Source: Atherinomorus stipes (taxonomy: Eukaryota; Chordata; Actinopteri; Atheriniformes; Atherinidae). Taken from it: a stretch of DNA of 64,000 bases. Below, one piece after another: positions 33,901-45,900 of the stretch (positions are counted from its first letter, which is position 1; the number at the start of each line of letters is the position of its first letter). A program made the position numbers and the translations under genes. Location of the stretch: assembly GCA_023101725.1 (NCBI GenBank), contig JALJCO010013744.1, positions 124,001-188,000 of the forward strand, read 5' to 3'. The notes below the pieces were generated by a model. It made no database searches. It had not been told where the DNA came from and saw nothing but the letters and a program-made list of their open reading frames with translations.

Positions 33901-36900
33901 TGTACGTTCCTCACAGAACCACTCAGTAAGTTCAGGAATACTTTACAGGTTCACTCACTGGCAACTCTGTCTGTCTACAAAAGGCTTTGTGCTGGAGTTA
34001 TAGTGCAGTCTCACCTCCCAGGCGCCTTCGTAGTTCTGCTTCTTGAGGCGGACGGCCCAGTTATCGAGGCATGCATCAGAGCAGTGGTCCATGCTGAGGA
34101 TAACTGGCCGGCTCAGGATCACCCCAGGAGGGCCGCAACTCACCACGGGGCTCAAGAGGGTCTGGCAGCCGGACAAGGGTAACCTACAGCAGAATGAATC
34201 CAGATGAAGGTCTTATAGTCATTGAGATATTAGAGAGAATTTTATATGTGTCTTGAAAGCAGGATATGATACCGTCACCTCTGCAAATTATCCAGCAGCT
34301 GTAACAGAGAATAATTAAAGCCTGCTGGACTCACTGACTACCTGGGCCAAGATGTGAGGAATGAGTAATAGTATAACACTTTCACAGCTCACTGCAATGA
34401 CTGTGCTTGGAGAGGATGAATGCAGCAAGCCAGATAAACAGTGCTTTCCAAACAATTCATTTAACTTAAATAGTGCACATCCTGGTAAAAGGCTATGTTA
34501 TTTATTTACATCCCTCCTCCGCGGTACTGGCACAGACTCTTAAGCCTTTCCTAATGGAACAGAAGAGCATCAAAACAAACAGCCTAGTTGCATTCAGGGA
34601 AGCCTGCCAGTTAGACAGTGCTAAAGAGACCCACCTTAAATCTTCCTTCCTCTGAACAGTGAGATAAATCTCATAGATCTTTCCTCGGGGGATGGCCTCG
34701 GGAGGAATGAGCAGGCTGATTCCTAATGCAAATAACGACAAAGGCAGGGAAAGGCGGGGGGGTAAGCAAGAGGAGGACAGACTCATTTGTTCTGACTGAA
34801 CAACGCTTTTGTCGTTTCACAAAAGGAAGCCGGCCCACTCAACAAAACTGTACGGCTGCAAAAACAAACAAATAGACAAAAAAAAAAAAAGAAGAAAAAC
34901 CAAATCTATTCTGAAGGTCAGAGGCAACCTCCTTCAGGTGCAGCAGATGCAAATCTGCGCCGGCACACGTCCCCACCGTCAACAATTAGCTGAGACAAAG
35001 GCGCACGTTGCATCGTAGTTTAAATGTCCTCCGTCTGCCACCAAGTAGATAATTGAGACCATAGACTACTCTTGGAAAATTGCACTTTCCCAGGAGGATG
35101 TAGGAATGCACATCAGAGACTACAGAGAGCTGCTGAAGTAGCTGCAGTGTTGTGGCATTTATGTTGTGATTCTCTCGCTAAAATTACCCACTCAGAATGC
35201 TTTTAAAAATGTAGGCCAAATATTGACGCTAGTTCAACAGTGTCTTGGATATAAACAGAGCCTGTTAACTATGATAAAAACTTCTGTTTGAATAAGGCAA
35301 AGGTGCCTGAATGCTCACAGCCTTGTCTGTATCTAGAAAGCATGGCTTCAATGTGCCTGCTCTGAAACTGTGATAAATGACAGTGGAACTCCTTTGAGTG
35401 GAGGCACACAAGTGTAAAATTTTCTTTATTTTTTTCCCCCTTCCTGTGTCCCTATGACAAGATGGGTGCCAGTGCGTGGTATAGTCAATATGGCTTTGAG
35501 TTAATCCATGCATAAAATATCTGCAAGAGACATAGAATGAAAACACACACAGAAAAGAGGAAAACCCTTTTCTTCCATAAGATACTGCCGTGCTGGCATC
35601 AGCTAATCTGGACAGCCCATTATAAGCCAAGTGGAGACACTGTCCTCTGGAATAATTATACAAGCTCCACATTTGGCTGCTGTAAAGATGAGGAGAAAAA
35701 TTGGGGAATAATAATGGTAGACTTCTTTTATTTTCTTTTTTATTTTTATTACAAGTTGGATGAAACAAACATTTAATTTCAGTGTCTTTATTTTTCAGGC
35801 AGTCTTTGCGGTGCTCAGCTGACACTTGTGGACACTGACTACAATTTCAACCATCTCTGTCATTAGTCAGGGGACTAATTGGAATAATTTGTTCCAGGTT
35901 TCATTCCAGGGATCCTTCAGAGTGCAGCGTATTTGGCACACAGTCATTTCATCTCATCTCATCACAGCACTGAGCATCCATTTTAACTATTCATGCCATG
36001 TCTCCATGTAGGTTACTGACAAAGCGTTTCGCAAAATTATGCATTTCAGATGCCGCCATTGCAAAAAATCCCCCTTTCTGTGTGATTTTGTGATAGCGAT
36101 TCATGACATGTTGGAATACCTGTTACACAGTTTGAGTTTTGCTGGGAACTTTAGATCTTAATGAGTTGAATGAACAAAAAAAGATGAACACAACCAATTA
36201 ATCACCTCGCTAAAACAAACCTTTTATGCTTTATTTGGGGCCCTATCTTTTCCCCCTTAAAGTAATTTATACCCAAGTCAAAAATACAGCTTGTATCTGA
36301 TTTGTATGAAGTCCTGAAACACTTTTATGCGTGTGTTATCCTGTTGCAAACCTATTAGAAACCCCTTTATGTAGGAAGTTTAAGGCTGAACAAGACAGAG
36401 AGGTTTTTATAGGACTCAGCTGTTAGTGATAAATTCTCCTTGTTAACATTCAGCCGGACACATTAAAACAGGTGTAATAAAGCAAATATAAGAGCCTTGT
36501 TCTCCAAGTATTTCTCAATATAGTAGGAGATGGTAAATTGTTTCCATAGTACTTGTTTGAAGTGTAGAAGCAAACAGAACAGCCTACAGAGGATTACTGA
36601 AATCTCACTTCCATTATCCAACACAGGCTCACTATCTGTAAGGAGAAATGGTGAGGGAATAAAACTACTGTGTCTCTACAGTCCAGTTTATATATCGAGA
36701 AAGCTTTTACCCTATTTTCATGAATCACACTCACATAAATATCCCCTTAAGTTTGATTCAGCTCTTATTACCAATAAGCAAAAAGCTGTAAAACTAAAAA
36801 CATATAGGCTGGCAGGTAGCATGCTCACTGCACAGAGATGGCGACTGCTACCCTACATAGACAATGCTGCACAGAACCCCAGGGCAAAATCTAATTTCAG

Positions 36901-39900
36901 AGACTGACATGCTGCACTTCGCTGCGCCTCATATGTACAGTGTAGTTATCTTGTCTGGTGTCACAAAGAGCTCACAAAGAAATAATAACAGCAATGTATT
37001 GAGTGCTCCTCGATTTGACAGCAGCTAGATGTCAGGCCATAAATAATGATGGACAGGGTGGGAGAGCATGAGCTTTTATCAGCCCAAATGAGCTGATATA
37101 AAAGCACCCCTGGGGTCAATCGAACTATGAAGCGGACAAAACAATTGGACCGAGACTGGTTGGAAAGGGTCGGCTTTTAATAGGACTCTAGTAGCTTTGT
37201 TTGATGGTGGAGGAGACAAGAAGAAGAAGACGATTTTAAAGTTAATCCAAAAGCTGAACTGTGGGTAAATCTGCTGATTTCTTTTTAAAATGTTCACAAG
37301 TTTACAAGTCAACAACCAAAAGTCTAAAGTTCAGGTGATGTATAGTAATAGTATTACATATCCAAACATCAGGGGCATTGTTAGACATACTTTAGGGTTC
37401 TACTGGGGCACAGGCCCCCATTTCTTAAAGGTACAGTATGTAAAAAATCAAAGATGAATGGCAGAAAAATTTAATATACAATTCAAAACTGTGTTTCTAC
37501 TGATGTGTAATTGCTACACTAGAATAGCTGTTATATGTTTATTTTCTTAGAATGAGTCATTTATATCTACTTGCCAGGTGGTGCACATATGGAGGCTGCC
37601 ATATTTGTTTCAACATTTTACTACGGTGTCCCTGAATGGACAAAACAATGTGTGTGAAGTAAGAATTATCTAAACTTTAAAACTGCTTTACCAGCTTTGT
37701 TGAATGGGAGTAAAACACTGTTGGAGATAAGTAATGCCTTATAAGACTACACCTGAGACCACTGGATACACTCACAGATGAAAACATCTTTATGTCTGGG
37801 AGAATTTTGGCCACTCACGGCCACCATACATTCACAACAGTGCTTGGAAAATAAATCATTTGAAAGAAAACGTCTTTTCTTTCAAATACCCAACTTTGCC
37901 ACTAAATGTAAGTAATTCTTACATACTTTAAATGTAAAATCATTTTTTCCCCAAAAAAGACATGCTACATTTATTACATGGACAATGGCTACACTTACAT
38001 GATGTTTTTTAAAATTCCGAAGTAACAATTCAGAATTAAATAATTCTGAATTAAACTATTCTCCTTTGTGTTTACATGGAAAACACATCCATCTAATTCA
38101 GCTTTAGATCTGGGAGTTGGGAAGGGTTCTGACAGCACAGGCGAATGTGACGTATTTACGGCCATTTACATCTGGTTTACCTGGAAGTAAACAAACCCCG
38201 GTTCCTGATACTTTTTGTTTCGGCTACGACATGGAAAACCAAATAATAATAATACAAATTTTCACTTTGATTTTGATTGTAGTTTTGATGCTTAACACGA
38301 ACATACTACTTTATTTCCACCAGCTGGCTTGAATTCAATGCTATTTTTGTGCATTTTGATGTGAGCCTTTGCAACAGGACAAGGAAACAAGCATGCGCAG
38401 AACAACAGAGGAAATAAAGGTTTATATGACAGGAATTATTAAATTCTGAAGAAAAGAGGAATAAACCAACTACTTACATTGAAATTAAGTTTATTTGGAA
38501 TTATAGTTTTTAATTTTCAGGATCAGCAAAATGAACTTTTATTTGGAATCAAAGAAAAATTAAAACTCTCATGTGAATGCGGCCAAAGTTATCAATGCTA
38601 CGCCAACATAAAAAAACACACACACAAAAAAGAATATGGTTAATAAAATAAGCTTTATGAAAAAAATCCTCCCTTCTGTTTGCTGTCAATCAAAAGTGAA
38701 TCATACAGATAGAGAATCTATAATTTAATTAGATGTATAAATGAATATTGATCCAAGTTGGAAATAAGTTTAATTGAATGTCTGGTTATAAATGCAGTCA
38801 GAGTCTGGTGAGATAACGCTCTTTTGATTTCTCAGCTGACTTTAAACACAGTATAATCAAGTCATATATTCAGATTTTACTCATCCTTGTTTTCATTTGC
38901 AGAAAAATAAGATCATTAGCGGAAATTTGTTTGGGATGAATGCAATTCTTAAATAGCAGTGTAGGAATTTATTCTCCAGAATTTTCACTCAGTACCTTAT
39001 AGCGTGATGATTGGACACCTTTCTGATGGATAACATGTCCTGAGAACCTTGATATTTCTAATTAATGAATTTAATTATGAGACAGACCTTTTTCAAGATC
39101 TATTAGTTTTGAAAAGACATTAAATCTGACTCAAATGCATCAATAGGTCTCATAATAATAAAATAATTAAAGTTGGAATATTCTCCTTTGTTTATTTCTA
39201 ACTTGTTAAATGATAACAGATCATTTCAGTTTGAAATCTGTTTCCCTCAGGCTTTCAGCAACGACAGTAATGCCTTAACAAGGTTACAAGGAATCAGCTG
39301 ATACTAAATTTGTTTTAGTTTATTACCGGCAAAGGGCTAAAATATCAAAACAAAGTTGAAAAGTTTTTCATCTAGAGGTTTATGAAATCTTAGTGCACTG
39401 ATAACAAATTTCTGAAGTAGTTCATCTGTGTTGTCTCTAAATGAATCCTAGTATGCTGCCATGAAACAACTATTGATATCAGCTCAGACTGTGAAAGCCC
39501 CGTTTCCACCCGCGGGTCTGGGTCAGGTCGGGCCGGGCCAGGCCGGATCGGGTGGGTTTGGGTACGGATGTGTTGATTTCACGCTGTGTCCCCACAGCAA
39601 CCTGTACCCTTATTCTGGAGGCGGAGAATTAGCTGGACAGCGCTGCTACGTGATTGTGTGACATCATCGCCGTGTAACGCCGTTTAACCAAAACACCGCG
39701 CCACACGTGACAGAAACAGAAAGGAGTCACCCCGGCTTTGTTTTTACGCTGGGTCACGCGGGAAGTGGCGGATTTTTCAATGAATCAGCTGATTGCTTTG
39801 TATTAGCTCCGCCTCTTTGGTCCGGATCGGTTAGGTCAGTACCCCTACAGAAGGGTGCCAAAAAAGTAGTCCGGGTCGGGTCGGATATAAGGGTACCCGT

Positions 39901-42900
39901 CCCAGTTTTTATCTGTGGAGACGCAAAAAAACGTGGACCGATCCGGCCCGACCCGACCCAGACCCGCTGGTGGAAACGGGGCTTTAGTTCAGGTGTGCAA
40001 CTCACTTTTCTTCTCAAAGAAATCAGAAAGCAGTTGCTTCCCCTTTCCTCTCCTCTCCTCTCGTTTCTTTCTTTTCTTTTATGGTTGCCTACTTTTCCAT
40101 TTTTGGAGAAAAACATGACTTTCCCCGCCTCCTGTAGCTGTCTGATCAGTCCATACACAGCCTACATAATTCAGATGAAAACCCTGGTGCAGGTATTGTC
40201 TGTTTTAAAGGGTGAGAAGTGTTTCAGAGATCATTCATTATTATTGTTAATGTAAATGTTGGAACAATTTCAAGCTCAGTGGAGCTTTTATTTTCATGAA
40301 AATGCTTTATTTGACTTTATAGATTACCGTCTTCCTGTTATATCACCATTTCCCTCAATGCTGGATGGTTAACCCTTGCGTGAGATGTGGTTCACATGTG
40401 AACCACATTTAGCTTCCATGTGGACCACATGTGATTCAAATGTTGCTCCACATGTGTGAATCATATGTGCTCAAGTGATTCACATGTGAAAAGCAAATGA
40501 GATATAAATGTGCTTATGCACCACATGTGGACCAAGTGTAGGTGACATGTGAATCACATGTGCATCACATAAGCCCCGCATGTGATTCACATGTGAACTG
40601 TATATGATTTACATATGATGTATCACATGTAAATCTGCATCACTGATTCACATGTGATACATCACATGCGAACCACATGTAAACCAAATGTGAACAACAT
40701 GTGCATCACATAAACTACCCATGTGATTCACATGTGAATTACATATAATTTACATGTGAGTTTCAGGCAATTCACATGTGAAAAATGTTTAACCCCCATT
40801 TGAATCATGTGTGTGAACCACATCAGCATCACATGGAGTTCACATGTAAAAAGCATATGTGATAAGTATGCATCACATGTGAACTACAAGTAAACCAAAT
40901 GTGCATCACATAAAATCACCATGTGATTCACACGTGATCCACATGTGTAGGCCTATCACATAAAACCTCTATGTGATTCACATGTGCTTCACATTAGGGA
41001 TGTAGAGATTCACCGGTTTGAATCGGTATTCCGACACAGACGTGTGAGATGCGACTGCACCGGCAGCTTCAGTGCGCATCGGATACAACTGGCGGCTAAT
41101 TGCGCAACATATCTTTCTTGATGTGTCAGAATCAGTAAAAACCGATGGTTACAGCGATTATTACATAGTTTGTCTCCTCTTCACACATATTTCCGAGGCT
41201 CCTTGAACGCACCATCACCATTTTTTAAGTTTAGTTTTTAAAACATCAGAGCCGGGTGACGCAGCTGCAGTGAGTAAACAACAAACACGGAGGGAAGAAA
41301 CAGCAGGTGAAGAGGACATATTTAGCATCTCTGAGGACACACGTCAAAAGTTTGGTGATACTTGGAAGATGGAAAACTTGACAAGAAATCCACGGTTTAA
41401 AAACAATATCGCGCTGCTATAAAAGGCGTCAGTAGCATGACAAACATGGCAAGGTGGGTGGCATGGTGTGGATGCTCCCCCCACATCTTCCTCAGATGAT
41501 TCTACTGATGAACATTAATATGAGGTGAGCAGAAGCAAAACTGGTGAGAAAATTATCTAGTACTATTCTTTAACAAAACTAACACTTCCTGACAGCAATC
41601 TCTGTCTGTACCAGAGTGAAGTGCATCAGTTTAAGGTAGATTTATTGGTTTGATTAATAGAAACAATACAAAAAACATAAGTATTAAAAACATCCTTCAC
41701 AGGGAAATGGAGAAGTTAAAGTAATTGTGATGATGTTTAGAAACCAGATGGAGACTTGTAAAATTTTTTGATTTTTTTGAATCACAGAATCATATCAAGT
41801 TGAATTGAAAAGCATTATATAGAGTCAAATCGTTGTCAAATCACTGGTGAATCGCATCGGGGGGCTTCACTGTATAATGAATGTATCATATCGCTGGCAG
41901 CGTATCGAGATGCGTATCAAATCGGCGTCCTTGGTGGAGATTCTCATCCCTACTTCACATGTGCGTGAACATGTGGTGTACATGTGGTTTTTCTGTAAAG
42001 GACACGCCTCTTAAACCCTGTATGAGGTCAAATTCTGGTGTCACCTATGCTGAACTTGTACCTAGCATTCTTTTCTGCAGCCAGCATCCTCGAGCTGCTA
42101 TGCCAGAAAATGCCTCTTCTTTGTTATTCAGCTCTTATTGTATTTTTCCTCTCATCCAAAGTGACACCCAGAGACTATTTAGGAGAACCACAGCAAACAT
42201 TTTCATTTTTTTCTTCTTTCCTCTCAGAATCAGCTGAATAAGTTAACAGGTGGAACAAAGAGAAACCTTGAAGGAGCAATATAAAAACCCACCTGTGTTG
42301 GGGATTGTCAGTCTCCCACCTAGGAAGTTGAAGGTCCCATAGGAGGTGTTGGCTACATCGCGGGGGAGTGTTTTAAAGTAGCTCTGAGTGGACAGCCTGC
42401 TCACAAACTCAGCGGGGTCTGAGTTCAGCTTGCCGTTGTGCAGAGTGTGCGAGCCGTTTGGGAGCGGGTCCAGCAGAGGCCCGTTGGTCATTGAAAACTT
42501 CCCGGTGGTGTCGTGGCGAGAGCGCAGGGTGCCTTGGTAGCTGGTGGTGGTGGTAGTCAGATCAGGCTGGATGGTGAGCAAGTGGGAGTTCTCTGTTTGA
42601 AGAATGAAAATGGAGTCAGACAAAAGCAAATGTGAGAATCTCCATGAGTGACAGGTGGGTGGGTGGTGGTGGTGGGGTCCTACATCACAGAGACAGACCT
42701 CACACTCTCTGAAGCTGTTGCAACACACACAGAAAACCGAAACAAACAGAAAAAGACACATGGTGCTGAAAACCGAGCATTCACACGCGCACACGCTTGA
42801 CGATACACAAACACAAATTGCACTCAAAGCCAGTCAGTTCCCGCCCTCCTCCTTCTCCCTCTCTATCACTGTCTGTCTTTTTAGCAACCACACAATCAAT

Positions 42901-45900
42901 TCCAAACTGAACTCAGATGCAGCTTTGCATCTAAAACGAATAAAAGCTTTTTTTTTTCCTCCACGGTGAATCACAGGCACAGGAAGCCAGCTCCCCATCT
43001 CCATCCACCTCAGACAGTTGCATTTCTATTACTCGCTGTTAAACCTCACAGACTTCACACAGGCAGTAAACAGAGCAGGTACATTTCCTGACAATGAGGT
43101 GGTAGCAAAACATAATGTGTCAGGCAGGCAAATAAACACCTCACACGCACACGCACCCATCATAAATCTTTCTTGGACCACAAACCACTGTAAACACATT
43201 CAAACCACCGCCGCAAACACAAACTAACAGGTTTTGGTGTCACATGTAGATGATTGCTGCACAGTCACGGTGGCGAGATGGACAGATGAGGGTAGAACAA
43301 AGAATAGTGTCCTACTGCTGTGGGGAGGCCTGCGTGGCCGCGGTGCCCACACACCTGGCTTGCTGGGCTTGATGCCCATGGGCTGGAAGCCAGTGGTGAG
43401 GATGGAGGAGTCGGCCACGTCGGCATCCAGACCTTCCTTCTTGCGCCTGTAGACCAGGACGACCACGATGAGCAGCAGAGTCAGACACAGGGCCACCGCC
43501 ACCATGCCCACGTAGAGCGCCACGTCCTCGGCCCCGCTCACGGCTGCAAACGCAACATGATGAGACAGGATTTGTTTCATTAGCTACGGTGATGTTTCAA
43601 GCAACTTTTTCAATATTAACAAAGACAGGGTCGTAGTGGAAGACTTAAAGGTAAGTTTGTTTTTTTTTCAATCTGGACCTATTTTCTAGCATGAAATATG
43701 TTGATTTACTCACCCACACAGTTTTGGTGTAACTTGAATTCCTTCAGGAGATATTTAGATCCACTCCAGATCAGCGTATGTCCAATATAATGGAAGTGAT
43801 GGGGCAACCGTGTGCAGCCTCTAAATAAGGCATTATCTGCCACAAACTCCTTCATTTCACCAATGTATTGTTACAAAACATTAGTCGGACCCCCCCTGTG
43901 AGCTCGAAGCTGCTTTTTACTGGTGATTTGTCCTTGTTTACAGACATTTACTTGTGATGGTGTCGTATAATAGTGACGTTATCAAAGCTGCCGCAGTAAA
44001 ACTGTCTACAAATAAGGACGAATCACCACAAAAAAGCTGCTCGAGCACACAGGGGGGGGGGGGGGGGGGGGGGGGGGGGTCGGACTAATGTTTTGCAACA
44101 ATATATTGGTGAAATGAAGGAGCTTGTGGCAGATAATGCCTTATTTAGAGGCTGCGCAAGGTTGCCGCATCACTTCCATGATATCGGACATACGCTGATC
44201 TAAATATCTCCTGAAGGAATTCAAGTTACACCAAAACTGTCTGGGTGAGTAAATGAAAATATTTCATGCTAGCAAATAGGTCCAGATTAAAAAAAAAACT
44301 AACTTCCCCTTTAACCTGAGGTCCCCCAAATGGGAGGTGTTAAAAACAGGAGGCCAAACTGAGCCAAAAAGGTTTAGGAGACATTATCTGAACCCTTTAT
44401 ACTAAAAATTTTGTTCAGCTTCGCTTTATCAGAGTTGGCCTTTGCAGAGATAATGTTCACACATTGTACTAATATTTGACAGGTGTAGAGCTACAGGGAA
44501 TGACTGTTCCAAATATTCATCCAGGATGTGTTTGTTTTAGGCGACTCTGAAACCTGTTTAATTTGCGCTACAGTATGTGTCTTCATCTATTCTTCACCAG
44601 TAACACATGCACATTATTTACACGTCTTAATAATTCTCACACGTTTTATTTTTATGACTTCAAAATTAGTCAAATAGACCAAGTGGTTAAAAAGACATTA
44701 CCATTTCAGAATTTGTCAGAGGCCTAAAAAGTAGACAGAGGGTTCAAAGAGTTAAACCGCATATACTATGTTCTCACATATGTACAGTAACAGTGATGGG
44801 GATGCTGATGGTAATAATGATGACATACAGTGGTCCTCAAAATTATTCATACTCTCCAATTAGAGATGGAAAAAATCAGCTGAAATTGACTAAAGTAATA
44901 ATACATAAAAATTCTATGAAAACCATGACATTGATTTTAAATTGTGGTTTAAAAGACATATTAAAAACAAACACACAAAAAACAAAACAGGCAAACATGC
45001 ACAATGGGGCCCTGAAGCTAAGATTTTATTAGCAACACTTTGAGGCAATCAGGTGTTTTCTGTAACGTCCAATCAGACTTCTGCACCTGTTGACAATTTT
45101 GGTCCACTGTTTAGGGTAAGGTGCTCTAATGCACGGTGCCCAAATCCGGTCCTCGAGAGCTACTATCCTGCAATTTTTTAACATACCCTTCCCAACACAC
45201 CTAAATCAAATGGCTAATTCCCTCACGCACATGTCATTCAGATCTGCAGAGGCCTGGTAATGAGCTTTTCATTTGATTCAGGTGTGTTGGAGAAGGGATG
45301 CAACCAAAATGTGCAGGATAGCAGCTCTCGAGGACTGGGCATCCCTGCACTAATGTGTCTGGGACAGTTTGTTTTTCAAATCATTATTTCCGACCACAAT
45401 TCAAAAGCAATATTTTTTACTAAATTATAATTTTGTAAATTTTTTAAATATATATTTTTAGTTTCTTTAGACTTCTTGTTATTTGAATTAATATTGTGAA
45501 TTTAGCCTTTTCTTTAACTGGAGTGTATGAATCATTCTGATGACGACTGTATGTACCTTACTGTTGTGATCCTACATTCCAGGATTAATGGCAATCATAA
45601 CCTGAATAAAATAATGGCCTTTTCCCCTCCATCACACAGACATTCCTTTTCAGGACAACAAGAGAGGAACTGACCTTCGACCCCTGCTGTGCTAAAGGCA
45701 CCAGTCTTATCAAACTATAGCTCCTAAAACAGCTACTCTCCCCCGAAGATGAACATCTGCCCAAACTCTGACCACCTCTAAATAAACAGAAACACAGATG
45801 CTCCCCATAAATGTTAAGAAGAAACCCCGCAAATGGCAGAACTTTCTTCTAAGTGCTTGTTCGACTCTTCAGCGACCTGAGATCCCTTTGTCTCACCAAA

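Noticed and set aside
35265..35825. 186-codon open frame on the minus strand in an unc5a intron
   Set aside because: No recognisable motif and no matching splice sites in phase with unc5a exons.
39707..40255. 182-codon open frame on the plus strand
   Set aside because: It begins inside the GC-rich inverted-repeat element and runs into unrelated sequence; not a transposase.
40375..40994. CRISPR-like array
   Set aside because: Repeats are short, degenerate palindromes with irregular spacing in a vertebrate intron; no spacer-repeat order.
41340..41480. Transposase coding sequence in the 40995-41952 hAT element
   Set aside because: No frame longer than a few dozen codons and no recognisable motif; treated as non-autonomous.
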